A stretch of 64,000 nt of DNA from a virus. Below the pieces are notes generated by a model that ran no database searches, was not told the origin of the DNA, and saw only the letters and a program-made list of their open reading frames with translations. Both the position numbers and the translations under genes were made by a program. Where the stretch lies: positions 1 to 64,000 of the IMG/VR virus record IMGVR_UViG_3300030419_001717; one strand, 5' to 3'. Shown here in pieces: positions 36,595-45,499 of the stretch (position 1 is its first letter; every line of letters starts with the position of its first letter).

Positions 36595-37283
36595 GTGTTT
36601 ACTCAGATTGGATACAGTCGCCCAAAAGTCAAAGAGTATGGTTAGAAGACTCAATGAGTGCGTTGGGACAATTCGCATTTATAGCACCAATTCATAGAGT
36701 GAAACATTGGAATCAATCCACGAGACGTAGAGTTAAATGTTGGGCTGAAGAAGGTGAATGTGTATTCTGTAAACAAGATATACCACGTATAAATGAATTT
36801 ACATATGGTATATATCATAATGATACAGAGTATATAGGTGGTGGTAAGCATAATATATCTTACTTATCTGCTACCTTAGCAACACATACACACTTTCAAA
36901 AGACATTCTCAAAGTTGATAGATGAAAACATTAATCCTACTGATGTAGTGTTCGAATTAAAGAGAACTAAAATAACTACGTCACAAGGTAGAACAGTTAA
37001 TGGTTACGCCTTAGACCAAACAGATATGGAATCTTTTGTAAAGGAGAAATTCAGACCCTCCCTATTTAACTCAGAAGAACAAGAGTATACTTGGATAGTT
37101 CCAGAAGAGATAGTGAAGTTTTTGGAAGAGAAAGATGGAGAGCCTATGTCTCTAATTGATTTGTTCCTATCCTTAAAGGATAACTTTACAGGTATGAGTG
37201 AAAAGGAATTAAAAACCTATGCTATTCGATTATGTGAGAACAATGTTCTCAACCTGAGAAGAGCGAGGAAGAAATGGATATGA
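36591..37283 (+). CDS. Zinc-containing protein, candidate single-strand DNA-binding protein
   Basis: 230 residues. C50 and C57-x-x-C60 in KCWAEEGECVFCKQDIP give a possible zinc site; the central part (about 63-150, FTYGIYHNDTEYIGGG and DVVFELKRTKITTSQGRTVN) is beta-rich like an OB fold; the C-terminus (LKTYAIRLCENNVLNLRRAR) is helical and basic. Position just before the helicase fits a gp32/RPA-like SSB. No acidic tail is seen, so the identity is tentative. An accessory replication factor is an alternative. Confidence 0.5.
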   Translation: MSVYSDWIQSPKSQRVWLEDSMSALGQFAFIAPIHRVKHWNQSTRRRVKCWAEEGECVFCKQDIPRINEFTYGIYHNDTEYIGGGKHNISYLSATLATHTHFQKTFSKLIDENINPTDVVFELKRTKITTSQGRTVNGYALDQTDMESFVKEKFRPSLFNSEEQEYTWIVPEEIVKFLEEKDGEPMSLIDLFLSLKDNFTGMSEKELKTYAIRLCENNVLNLRRARKKWI

Positions 37284-37390
37284 ACTGGTTCAGTGACTAT
37301 GATAGCCCCAACCACTTAGATATTATATTCTTTGGTATAGTGTGGTCTTTCTTAATGATAGAGTATTATTTATGGAGAGTAAATAAATGA
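37280..37390 (+). CDS. 36-residue membrane micro-protein
   Basis: ATGA overlap before and after it. MNWFSDYDSPNHLDIIFFGI then VWSFLMIEYYLWRVNK, one hydrophobic span. Unknown. Confidence 0.55.
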   Translation: MNWFSDYDSPNHLDIIFFGIVWSFLMIEYYLWRVNK

Positions 37391-38859
37391 AAAAATATGA
37401 AGTTCACGACTTAACAAGATATTTTCATAATGTTAAGAATAAAAAAGGAGAGCTGAATCCTATCTTAGGAGAAGATGCCACCGCTTTAACAGCATGTTTA
37501 TCTTATCTTTTAGAAGACACAAACTTTGTTATTAAGGCTTATTCAGGGACAGGTAAGACAGTCATCATGGATGCTATCTTTGGCCTGTTACCTGATGAGT
37601 TTTATCATACTATGGAGCATCTTTCTGAGACTGCTGTATGGTATGATGCTGATAAGATAAATCGTTCAAGGTTTGTAGCCATACCAGAAGCGCAAAAGTT
37701 ACCCGAAGGAGTAATGGAAGTCATTAAGACTTGGGGTGACAGCAGGGCAGCCTTTAGAAAAAAGACTGATATTACGGTAGGAGAGACTGTTAGACAGACT
37801 CTTAATCCAAAATATGTCTTCATGTGTGTAGCAGTAGAAAACACAAAAGGTTCATCCTATTTCGACGCAGAGTTAGAACGTAGATGTATGATTATGCATA
37901 CTAACCCTACAGTTGTTCAAACTGAAAGAGTTATAAAGCATAAGCTGTTAGAGGCTGCATCTCCACTAACTGATTTAACTACTATGTCTGATGAAGAGAT
38001 AGAAGGATTGCGTAGACATATACTAGATGTTATAGTAAATAGAGATGATGAAGAAGCTATAAAATTGAAGAACCCCTGTGCGCCATTTTTATTTGAGGCT
38101 ATACCAAGTGCCTTCCCTGTCTCAAGGTCTAAAGTCCAGTATCTATTAAAACTGATTAATGCAGTTGCTAGATTTTATCCTGATGAGATTCTAAGGGTAG
38201 AGAAAGATGGAGTTAAATATGGACTCGTGACCCCTAAACATAACTGGTTAGGATTACGTATATATTTAAATTCATTTGTTGAAGAATGTTTACATATGCC
38301 AAGTCATGGAACAGATATACTTAAATTATTCCCTGATACAAGACTAGATAAATTTGGTTTTGCAGATGGGGAAACTATAAGAATGTCCACTAATGAAATA
38401 AAGAAAGCTGCTAAGGCAGTTGGTCTACCTTTCACTAAACTAGACCCTATACTAATGGGTTTAGTTATGACAGGTTTCTTAGAAATGGATGATGATAAAG
38501 GTAAGCGTATGTATTACAAAAGTCCACTGATAGACGAACCAGTGGCAAAAATAAACTGGAGTGAGTTAATTGAAGAAACGAAAGAGTTTATGGGAAAGAA
38601 CTGGTCTACCGTGGCTGGGGAATACAATGGTCGCTTTTGTAGCGATATTAAAATTGTTGACCCGTTTACTGGCGACAACGTTAGGTTGGGTTCGAGAGCA
38701 AAGACAGCAACGGAAGTAGAGAAAATGGATTACCCAAAGGTTTTTAAAACCAAACGTGATTCAGAGATTAAGGACTATGAGTCCTTTCTATTAAATGCAG
38801 AAGGAGATTATAATGAAAAAGAACTCAAAGATATCAAACATACCTTTCAGAAAGGTTAA
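37387..38859 (+). CDS. Replicative helicase-like AAA+ ATPase
   Basis: 490 residues. Walker A VIKAYSGTGKTVIMDA (about 48-63), a Walker-B-like segment SRFVAIPEAQ (about 94-103) in which the usual DE is replaced by PE, sensor region PKYVFMCVAVEN, and an Arg-containing FDAELERRC segment. A winged-helix-like region follows at about 280-400. The order matches MCM/superfamily 3-like viral helicases, and the gene precedes the polymerase. No MCM zinc domain is evident. It probably unwinds the template at the fork. Confidence 0.7.
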   Translation: MKKYEVHDLTRYFHNVKNKKGELNPILGEDATALTACLSYLLEDTNFVIKAYSGTGKTVIMDAIFGLLPDEFYHTMEHLSETAVWYDADKINRSRFVAIPEAQKLPEGVMEVIKTWGDSRAAFRKKTDITVGETVRQTLNPKYVFMCVAVENTKGSSYFDAELERRCMIMHTNPTVVQTERVIKHKLLEAASPLTDLTTMSDEEIEGLRRHILDVIVNRDDEEAIKLKNPCAPFLFEAIPSAFPVSRSKVQYLLKLINAVARFYPDEILRVEKDGVKYGLVTPKHNWLGLRIYLNSFVEECLHMPSHGTDILKLFPDTRLDKFGFADGETIRMSTNEIKKAAKAVGLPFTKLDPILMGLVMTGFLEMDDDKGKRMYYKSPLIDEPVAKINWSELIEETKEFMGKNWSTVAGEYNGRFCSDIKIVDPFTGDNVRLGSRAKTATEVEKMDYPKVFKTKRDSEIKDYESFLLNAEGDYNEKELKDIKHTFQKG

Positions 38860-39133
38860 ACTTCCTGTTAAGGATGAACAGTTCGCTGTAGTAAGTGAGA
38901 TGTCTGGGGGTTCACGATTGAAAGCTATGTGTGAGGATGGTCAAACACGCATGGTAAGAATAGGTGGTAAATTTAAAAGAAGAATGTGGGTCAGAGAAAA
39001 TGACCTTATTCTTATTAAGCCGTGGACTGTGCAAACAGAAAGTAAAGCTGATTTAGTTCATAGGTATTTACCAACAGAAAGGAAATGGATAATTAACAGA
39101 GATATAATACCAGAGGAGTTAAACATATGGTAG
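38813..39133 (+). CDS. Translation initiation factor 1A homologue (aIF1A)
   Basis: 106 residues from ATG at 38813 (MKKNSKISNIPFRKVKLPVK), with AAGGAGATTATA upstream; an earlier ATG at 38795 lies within the helicase gene. The OB-fold signature of a/eIF1A is clear: QFAVVSEMSGGSRLKAMCED, DGQTRMVRIGGKFKRRMWVR and LILIKPWTVQTESKADLVHR, then YLP. aIF1A binds the small ribosomal subunit A site and promotes start-codon selection. The N-terminal 47 bases overlap the helicase gene. A host-derived copy is likely. Confidence 0.9.
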   Translation: MKKNSKISNIPFRKVKLPVKDEQFAVVSEMSGGSRLKAMCEDGQTRMVRIGGKFKRRMWVRENDLILIKPWTVQTESKADLVHRYLPTERKWIINRDIIPEELNIW

Positions 39134-39492
39134 AAGAAGTAATAAACATATTAGAACCGGAATGGATGAAGTTGGGTATTGAAGCAAGTTATATGGATTT
39201 TACACGTAGAACTGCGAAATACCCTAAAGAAAAAGAAGTAGAATACCTAATGATAGGGTTAATGAATGAGGCAGGGGAAGTAGGCGGAGCCTTCAAGAAA
39301 GAGATAAGAGATAACGTAGACAATAAAGAACTCATCATAGATGAAATGGGTGATGTCTTATGGTATCTTACACGACTTTGTGATGTGTATGATATAAGAG
39401 TATCAGACCTAATGAGAACAAACATGATTAAGTTATTTCAAAGAATGTCCCCTGAACAAGCTGAAGAGTATAGGGGAATTTCTACAGAATGA
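39127..39492 (+). CDS. mazG: MazG-like nucleotide pyrophosphohydrolase
   Basis: 121 residues, one MazG domain: LMIGLMNEAGEVGGAFKKEI (E-x-x-E motif) and ELIIDEMGDVLWYLTRLCDV (D-x-x-D-V-L-W-Y). MazG proteins hydrolyse (d)NTPs or related nucleotides to control pool composition or alarmone level. It overlaps the aIF1A gene by 7 bases and the next gene by 4 bases. Confidence 0.85.
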   Translation: MVEEVINILEPEWMKLGIEASYMDFTRRTAKYPKEKEVEYLMIGLMNEAGEVGGAFKKEIRDNVDNKELIIDEMGDVLWYLTRLCDVYDIRVSDLMRTNMIKLFQRMSPEQAEEYRGISTE

Positions 39493-39779
39493 GCGTTGAC
39501 ATTAAAGAGTTAAAAGTTAACACAGAAGATGAACGCAAAGATTGGATAGACCTTTTATATCATTGTGTGAATTTTCATGAACAGATAGCACAAGAAGTTA
39601 AGTCAGAGATACTGGGTGATGAAGAATCGAAAGCGATGTATATGTATCACTCTTCTATGGCTAACGCTGTAAGAGACGCTATAGGTTTAATTCAAATGTG
39701 GGAGATAAAAGAAGAGAATGAAATTAAAACTGCTAAAGAAATCATGGATGAACAAAGACAGATAGGTAGACCAGAATGA
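39489..39779 (+). CDS. Unknown helical protein before the polymerase, 96 residues
   Basis: MSVDIKELKVNTEDERKDWI start, all-helical and acidic (MANAVRDAIGLIQMWEIKEE). ATGA overlaps on both sides. Position suggests a polymerase accessory (inference). No PCNA-like or known motif is seen. Confidence 0.65.
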   Translation: MSVDIKELKVNTEDERKDWIDLLYHCVNFHEQIAQEVKSEILGDEESKAMYMYHSSMANAVRDAIGLIQMWEIKEENEIKTAKEIMDEQRQIGRPE

Positions 39780-41995
39780 AAGTACCACTAATAGCAACCG
39801 TAAGTCATAGGACTATAGACTTAAGAGATGGTTCACAGAAAATTAAGATATATAGAAATGGAAATGTAGAAGCTGTTAAGAGTCCTCTTATACCTTACTA
39901 CTATACTGTAGATGAGAATGGTAAAGAGTATAAAACTATTGCCAGTGATAAGAAGATAAAACTTAAAAGAAATAACTACGTTCCAAACAAAGATGCCGTT
40001 CCACCAAATGCGTTCTATGATGGTGGACGTGAAGCCCTTCTGGAGCGACTCGTAATCGAGAACCCTGACTTCTTTAGTCAGTACCCTAACACGGATGACT
40101 TAAAGTGTCTCGTGTTCGATATCGAAACGCACTCACCTGATGGGGGATTTCCTTTTGGTGAGAAATACCCTGTTGTAGCGATTGGCATAGTAACGTCCAC
40201 TGGAGAACGTGAAGTTCTTTTGTGGGATGGTAAAGATGACAGAGATGTTATACTTAAGTTCGCTGAATATGTGCATGATTATGACCCAGACATTATATGT
40301 GGGTATAACCTCGTAGGGTATGATATCCCTCAAATATTACATAGAGCTAATTTCCATGGCCTTAAAGGCTATAAAAAGATACTTAACAGAGATAACAGTG
40401 AATGGGGATGGGAGTCCCCTAAAGACCAAAAAGAATTGAAGATGAACGCCGGAGGACGCATAGTTCTCGATTTACTGAGATGGACACGACTTGATTACTC
40501 CCTATCAGGTATTCCAAGAGGTCTAAAAAGTGTAGCAAAGAATTTTGGATTAGAGCCATTAGAGCTTGACTTTGCTAACAAAGACTTGTTGGATTATTCC
40601 ATAGAAGAGATAAACGATTACGTCTTAAGTGACGTAGACGCCACCATGTATCTCTATAACCACTATTTTCCCCAGATTCAGTATATCGCAGAAACATTAT
40701 GCGTTCCACTGGCAACATATGTCAATGCTCCATCTAGTTATATAACTAAAATATTACAAGGGAGGAGCTTGTTTGAGCAAGGCATAGTAACGCTTGATAG
40801 AAATAAAGAACGACACCCTACTATCTTTAAAGCTGACAGAGGGAACTATCAAGCTGCACATATAGAGCTTTACAGTCCCGGATTTCATCAGAAGAATGTA
40901 AAGATAGACTTTAGTGCATTCTATCCCTCAATCGCAATGGCGCTGAATTTAGGCCCAGATACTACACAAATTGTAGGATATGACGACTATAGTGAGAAGC
41001 TAGAATTCAAAGATGGGATACTTTACGTGCCTGATAACAAGGTGGGTAAAAGACTAATGGTTAAAATAGACCAGTCTAGGAAGAGCTGTCTATATAAAAT
41101 GTGCACAGAATTCACAGAAATGCGAAAGCCTTATAAGCTTGGGTCCACGAAAGAAGATAAGAGCAAATCAAATGCTCTGAAAATAATGGTGAATACATTC
41201 TATGGTGCAAACGCTAATCCTTATATTACTTATGGTGACATGGGTGTTGGTATTACTATCACAGCAGTTGCGCGCTGGCTCCTTCTTTCAGCTGTCGATA
41301 TTATCCGTGCGAGATATGGAGAGGATGCTGTGGTATATGTTCATACTGATGGGATTAATACTAATGTGGATGTTGATGAGTCATGGGTAGTAAAAAGATT
41401 GAGGGCTTTGCTTAAGCATGTTGTTACTGATGCTGAGCCGCAGCATATATCTATGGATAAAGACTACTTTAAAGAAGGTGTATGGCTTCAAGTAGGAAAC
41501 TATGTCTTAAGAAATGAAGATGGTAGTCTAACCAAACATGGAAGTACATTCAAAGCAACGAGTCGTTCTAAGTTTTATCTTAAAGTGTTAGATAAAATTA
41601 TAGAGAATCGTATAAACAATACTATTAATAATACATTTATTGATAAGCTATATGATTTGAATGAGTATGAATTAGAAGATTTTGTTATGCGTAAAAGTCA
41701 AGGACGTAAAAAGGAAGACTATAAATCTGAGACTGATTTAATTCTTAAATTAATTGCTATGGGAGAAGCTATAGGTATGGAGTCTACTGAAGGAACTACA
41801 TATTATTATGTTAAAACAAAGGAAGGTTATAAGTTAGAATCTACCGTTAAAGATATAGACGAGATAGATATGAGATACTATTGGGATACTATCAGTACAT
41901 TGTTGCAGAAGTTTCAATTACAGAGTTGGATAAAGAAAAGACCACCACTAACAGTATTAGATAGTAAACAACAGAGTTTAATGGAGTGGATATAA
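39776..41995 (+). CDS. polB: Family B DNA polymerase
   Basis: 739 residues. Proofreading exonuclease: Exo I VFDIETHSP (about 113-121), Exo II IICGYNLVGYDIPQI (about 173-187), Exo III YVLSDVDATMYL (about 282-293). Polymerase: motif A KIDFSAFYPSIAMALN (about 377-392), motif B KIMVNTFYGANANP (about 470-483), motif C VVYVHTDGINTN (about 517-528). Motif C has HTD where most family members have DTD; the second Asp is kept. Exo motifs are complete, so proofreading should be active. Length is typical of archaeal and viral PolB. It copies the viral genome. Confidence 0.96.
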   Translation: MKVPLIATVSHRTIDLRDGSQKIKIYRNGNVEAVKSPLIPYYYTVDENGKEYKTIASDKKIKLKRNNYVPNKDAVPPNAFYDGGREALLERLVIENPDFFSQYPNTDDLKCLVFDIETHSPDGGFPFGEKYPVVAIGIVTSTGEREVLLWDGKDDRDVILKFAEYVHDYDPDIICGYNLVGYDIPQILHRANFHGLKGYKKILNRDNSEWGWESPKDQKELKMNAGGRIVLDLLRWTRLDYSLSGIPRGLKSVAKNFGLEPLELDFANKDLLDYSIEEINDYVLSDVDATMYLYNHYFPQIQYIAETLCVPLATYVNAPSSYITKILQGRSLFEQGIVTLDRNKERHPTIFKADRGNYQAAHIELYSPGFHQKNVKIDFSAFYPSIAMALNLGPDTTQIVGYDDYSEKLEFKDGILYVPDNKVGKRLMVKIDQSRKSCLYKMCTEFTEMRKPYKLGSTKEDKSKSNALKIMVNTFYGANANPYITYGDMGVGITITAVARWLLLSAVDIIRARYGEDAVVYVHTDGINTNVDVDESWVVKRLRALLKHVVTDAEPQHISMDKDYFKEGVWLQVGNYVLRNEDGSLTKHGSTFKATSRSKFYLKVLDKIIENRINNTINNTFIDKLYDLNEYELEDFVMRKSQGRKKEDYKSETDLILKLIAMGEAIGMESTEGTTYYYVKTKEGYKLESTVKDIDEIDMRYYWDTISTLLQKFQLQSWIKKRPPLTVLDSKQQSLMEWI

Positions 41996-42002
41996 TGCCG
42001 CA

Positions 42003-42094
42003 ATCTTTATATACTATATCGTCATATAACTATCTAGTTGCGGAGTCTGTTTCGAAAACACGACCCTGCCAACCTAATAAAGGAGATAATGAAT
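42003..42094 (+). promoter_or_regulatory. Promoter after the polymerase gene
   Basis: ATCTTTATATACTATATC at about 42003-42020 is a TATA box; the transcript starts near 42040. AAAGGAGATAATGAAT precedes ATG at 42095. It drives the following glycosyltransferase/primase segment. Confidence 0.6.
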
Positions 42095-42289
42095 ATGGAT
42101 GAAAATGACGGTAAAGGACTTGCTTCGTTCTTGAAGGAAAAAGAAGTTAAAGTAGTATGGCGAGAAGAGGAAAAGACGAAAGTCGGTAGAGGAATGATAG
42201 TAAACGATGATGATAATTTTGTATACCTTACAGGTGAGAAAGGAACTGTCGTAGTTAATAAAAGAGATATCATTGCTATAAAACAGTGA
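42095..42289 (+). CDS. Small acidic beta protein, 64 residues
   Basis: MDENDGKGLASFLKEKEVKV start, chosen over ATG at 42089 and 42038 because GGAG lies 9 bases upstream. EVKVVWREEEKTKVGRGMIV then FVYLTGEKGTVVVNKRDIIA has the strand pattern of a small SH3/LSm-like barrel. Function unknown. Confidence 0.55.
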   Translation: MDENDGKGLASFLKEKEVKVVWREEEKTKVGRGMIVNDDDNFVYLTGEKGTVVVNKRDIIAIKQ

Positions 42290-42296
42290 GATAACT

Positions 42297-43796
42297 ATGA
42301 AGAACCCACCACAATCAGCAGGTAAAGAGTCGACTTACAAGTATGACACACCTAAAAAAGGTAAATTGAGAATAATGCCTATATCTGATAGCTTATGGGC
42401 ACCTACAGGTTTTGGAACAAATACTAAAAATGTTTCTGCCCTTTTAACTAAAGAAGGACACCATATAGGATATGGAGGATGTCAGAACCCACAACATGTT
42501 CCTGCCGATATATATTGGCCTTTAGGGCAAGAGAAAGAGTATTATACAGTAGAAAACCTACCTATCATGCATCCGGGCCAAGAGAAGTTCGGAGAGAAAT
42601 CTTTCCCTACATGGATTGATAATTTTAAACCTCATGTTGTCTGGACACATTTAGATTTTCAAATGTTTCAACATGTAGCAGCATATAAAAACCCTGCACA
42701 AGCAAACGTTCCTTTGCACAATGAGAAAACTGGTAAACCATTGAGCACTAAAGAACAAAGAGATATGTTTAAACAGATATACAGGGATATGAAGAAACGA
42801 AGTAAATGGAAGTGGGCAGCCACTATACCTTTCGACGGTACACCTTGTGTCACATCTTGGCAAGGATTATTAGACCATATAGATTATAAGATATGTATGT
42901 CTAGATATGGACAGATAGTTGCTAAAGAAGAATTTACAGGTTGTGAGAACACTGTTTATATACCTCATGGTGTAGATGCCAAAAATACTTTTAAACCTGT
43001 GATGAATCCTCGCTATGGTAAAGATACTTTAGAATCGTTAGTAGGAGATGCTTTTGTAGTTGGTTGTGTAGCACGTAATCAACATAGAAAAAACATCCCT
43101 CAATTAATTAAAGGATTTAAAGAGTTTGTAGATAGAAATGATTTAACACCAAAAGATGTGAGATTAATATTACACATGGATTGGAATGATGCAATGGGAT
43201 GGAGATTCCCTAAATTTGCAGCACAATATGGATTAGAAGATTATTTATTACCACCTTTAATGGGTGTATTAGATTTGGGTGAAGCTCTAACAGAAGAAGA
43301 TATGGTACATCTTTATAATTGTATGGATGCTTTTGTATTACCTACAGCGGGTGAAGGATTTGGTATACCTACCATTGAAGCTATGGCTTGTGGAGTACCA
43401 CCATTAGTAACTAACTATACTACTGCATGGGAAATCATTAGAGAAGATGACCCTGAAACAGCAGATATACCCTTATACCCATTAGGTGGAGAACCTAAAG
43501 GTAATGAAAAAGAAAATGGTAGAGATAAGTTAATTGAAGAAGATATCTGTGAAGCAGGAATACTATTACCCTACAAAGATATGTGGTGGGATACTCCTGC
43601 TAGAGCTGCTCCTCAAAGAGCGATATGTTCTGCTGTAGCTATAGCAGATGGTTTAGATTATTTATATCATAACCCAGAGAAGAAATTAAAGATGGGTAAG
43701 GCCGCAAGAGCAAAAGCTCTTAAGGAATACGATTGGGAGCCAGTTGGTCAGAGATGGATTAAATTGGCTGAACAATGGGAGAAAGAATGCATTTAG
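42297..43796 (+). CDS. GT4-family glycosyltransferase (GT-B)
   Basis: 499 residues. The N-terminal Rossmann half begins with LRIMPISDSLWAPTGFGTNT and HIGYGGCQNP; the C-terminal half has DAFVVGCVARNQHRKNIPQL (start of the donor-binding domain) and the EX7E-type segment FVLPTAGEGFGIPTIEAMAC, then VPPLVTNYTTAW. It should use an NDP-sugar donor. Distant from the glycan block at 13-18 kb but probably part of the same surface modification or of DNA base glycosylation; which one cannot be read. Confidence 0.88.
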   Translation: MKNPPQSAGKESTYKYDTPKKGKLRIMPISDSLWAPTGFGTNTKNVSALLTKEGHHIGYGGCQNPQHVPADIYWPLGQEKEYYTVENLPIMHPGQEKFGEKSFPTWIDNFKPHVVWTHLDFQMFQHVAAYKNPAQANVPLHNEKTGKPLSTKEQRDMFKQIYRDMKKRSKWKWAATIPFDGTPCVTSWQGLLDHIDYKICMSRYGQIVAKEEFTGCENTVYIPHGVDAKNTFKPVMNPRYGKDTLESLVGDAFVVGCVARNQHRKNIPQLIKGFKEFVDRNDLTPKDVRLILHMDWNDAMGWRFPKFAAQYGLEDYLLPPLMGVLDLGEALTEEDMVHLYNCMDAFVLPTAGEGFGIPTIEAMACGVPPLVTNYTTAWEIIREDDPETADIPLYPLGGEPKGNEKENGRDKLIEEDICEAGILLPYKDMWWDTPARAAPQRAICSAVAIADGLDYLYHNPEKKLKMGKAARAKALKEYDWEPVGQRWIKLAEQWEKECI

Positions 43797-44146
43797 TATT
43801 CGGGTTAGATGGAGTCATTTGTAAACCTGAAGATAAAATGTTGTGGAAACATTCACAACCTTTAATGAATGTAATCGAATTTATGCAATATATAAAGGGT
43901 AAAGGACATCATATCACTATATGGTGTGAACGCCCTAATACATTGGAAGTGAAGTTTATAACAGAACAGTGGTTGGAACTACAGCAGGTCCCTTATGATA
44001 GGTTATTATTTGATAAACCTAAGAGACCTATATATGTAGATGAAACACCACCAAATGCTAAGTATCATAAATCTATAGGAGATAATGATATAATAGCAAT
44101 GTTATTTGAGGAATGGAAAGAATGGATAACCACGCAAAAGGAATAG
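43787..44146 (+). CDS. HAD-like protein with altered catalytic motif
   Basis: 119 residues from ATG at 43787 (MHLVFGLDGVICKPED), with GGGAGAAAGA upstream, overlapping the GT4 end by 10 bases. Motif I is FGLDGVI, where the family has FDLDGVI/T: the nucleophilic first Asp is Gly. Motif II (HITIWCER), motif III Lys (LLFDKPKRP) and motif IV (IYVDETPPN) are recognisable. A regular phosphatase role is doubtful; it may be a binding protein or use other chemistry. Often next to capsule/glycan enzymes. Confidence 0.7.
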   Translation: MHLVFGLDGVICKPEDKMLWKHSQPLMNVIEFMQYIKGKGHHITIWCERPNTLEVKFITEQWLELQQVPYDRLLFDKPKRPIYVDETPPNAKYHKSIGDNDIIAMLFEEWKEWITTQKE

Positions 44147-44493
44147 GAGGAGTTGGCCCTCTAGTAAAAGTCACATGGAATGACGCCGCCCAACAAATAA
44201 AAATACACGCTATTAATGGGGCAAACCCAGAAAAACATCTAGCAGTATGTGAGACTATAGGGGAACTGATAGTCAAAGACCGAAAAGCTTTAATACTGTG
44301 TCAGCATTGGTCTGATACTGATGGAATAGACATCTTAGCAATACCAAGAGATTGGTGTACAAAGATAGAAGTATTAGAGAAAATAGGAGAAGGTATAATA
44401 GACCCAAGAGAAGAACTATGTATTTTAGAGAATTCGGAATCCCAGCAAGAATCGCCAAGTGTAAAACAGTCGAAGACATCGAAGAAAAGATAA
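44122..44493 (+). CDS. Unknown protein, 123 residues
   Basis: MDNHAKGIGGVGPLVKVTWN start (an ATG three codons earlier at 44113 is possible). Beta-rich centre (VKVTWNDAAQQIKIHAINGA and ALILCQHWSDTDGIDILAIP) and Ser/Lys-rich end. No family recognised. It overlaps the primase gene by 76 bases. Confidence 0.6.
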   Translation: MDNHAKGIGGVGPLVKVTWNDAAQQIKIHAINGANPEKHLAVCETIGELIVKDRKALILCQHWSDTDGIDILAIPRDWCTKIEVLEKIGEGIIDPREELCILENSESQQESPSVKQSKTSKKR

Positions 44494-45482
44494 AGAAGTT
44501 TAGCGGAAAGAAAAACTGCTATTCGAGTGTGTATGTCTTCAGTGAAGAAAAGGATGATGGAAAAACAAACTATGAGTCGGCTGTCCTTAATACCATATGG
44601 TTTGACTTTGACCATAATAAAGACGTTAAAAAATGTCTTATGGATGTTAGGAAATTTATAAGAAGATTTTGTAAACCTTTGGGAATAACTCCACGTATAT
44701 ATTTAACAGGGGGTAAGGGGTTTCAGATGAATATAGATTTCTGGACTTATGTAGATTTACCTAATCACCTTAAACGTAAAGCAATTAAAGAATATCTTTT
44801 ACACTTAAAAAAGAAATATAAGTTATCTACACTAGATGAGATATGTGTTAATAATAGTGTGTCTTGTATGAGACGTATAGTTAATACACCTTATATATCT
44901 AAGATTACAGGGGAACCTACTGGAGTTTGGTGTACACAGTTCCCAGTTCATGATATAATGAAATTAGATATCGAACAGTTATATGGTATGGCTATAGAGA
45001 GTAACTTCACAATACCTCCAGAAAAGAGTAAAAAGGCACAAAGAAACTTTGTAGAATTTGTGTGTGATATGTTAGAAGTTAAACATACTGTATCTAATAG
45101 TATAGATTATTTATTAAATGAAATAGAGAAAGCATCAGGCTCTATTAAGATAGGCTCTGATATAAGCAGTGATTATATTAAGCCAGTAAGGAGATGCGTA
45201 ATGGAGTTAATAGAGCTTAATATAGAGCGTGGACATAGCTCTCATGAACAGAACAATATAATAGCAACAGAGCTGGTAACAGCTGGATACAACAATAGAG
45301 ACATTTACTTTATCTTTAACAGTATCTATAATGAGCCCGCAGGAGACTGGGGTTGGTATACTGATGACCCAAACGTCGCAGGACGCCAAATTGACCTCAT
45401 TAGGTCGAAAGCTTTAAATAGGTATTCGAGGGATAAGTTAATACAGTTAGGTATATGCACTGAAAAATGTGGGTGTGCTTAA
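44418..45482 (+). CDS. PriS-like archaeo-eukaryotic primase
   Basis: 354 residues from ATG at 44418 (MYFREFGIPARIAKCK); an upstream in-frame ATG at 44352 would add 22 residues inside the previous gene. Catalytic Asp pair NTIWFDFDHNKD (about 59-69), the second motif RIYLTGGKGFQMNIDFW (about 93-109, the sGKG-h motif) and SCMRRIVNTPYISK (third motif) are all visible. The C-terminus ends with CTEKCGCA, a Cys cluster. It makes RNA/DNA primers for PolB. An exact iteron GCTCTATTAAG lies inside the gene at 45139-45149. Confidence 0.88.
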   Translation: MYFREFGIPARIAKCKTVEDIEEKIKKFSGKKNCYSSVYVFSEEKDDGKTNYESAVLNTIWFDFDHNKDVKKCLMDVRKFIRRFCKPLGITPRIYLTGGKGFQMNIDFWTYVDLPNHLKRKAIKEYLLHLKKKYKLSTLDEICVNNSVSCMRRIVNTPYISKITGEPTGVWCTQFPVHDIMKLDIEQLYGMAIESNFTIPPEKSKKAQRNFVEFVCDMLEVKHTVSNSIDYLLNEIEKASGSIKIGSDISSDYIKPVRRCVMELIELNIERGHSSHEQNNIIATELVTAGYNNRDIYFIFNSIYNEPAGDWGWYTDDPNVAGRQIDLIRSKALNRYSRDKLIQLGICTEKCGCA

Positions 45483-45499
45483 TAAAGGAGAAATGAATA

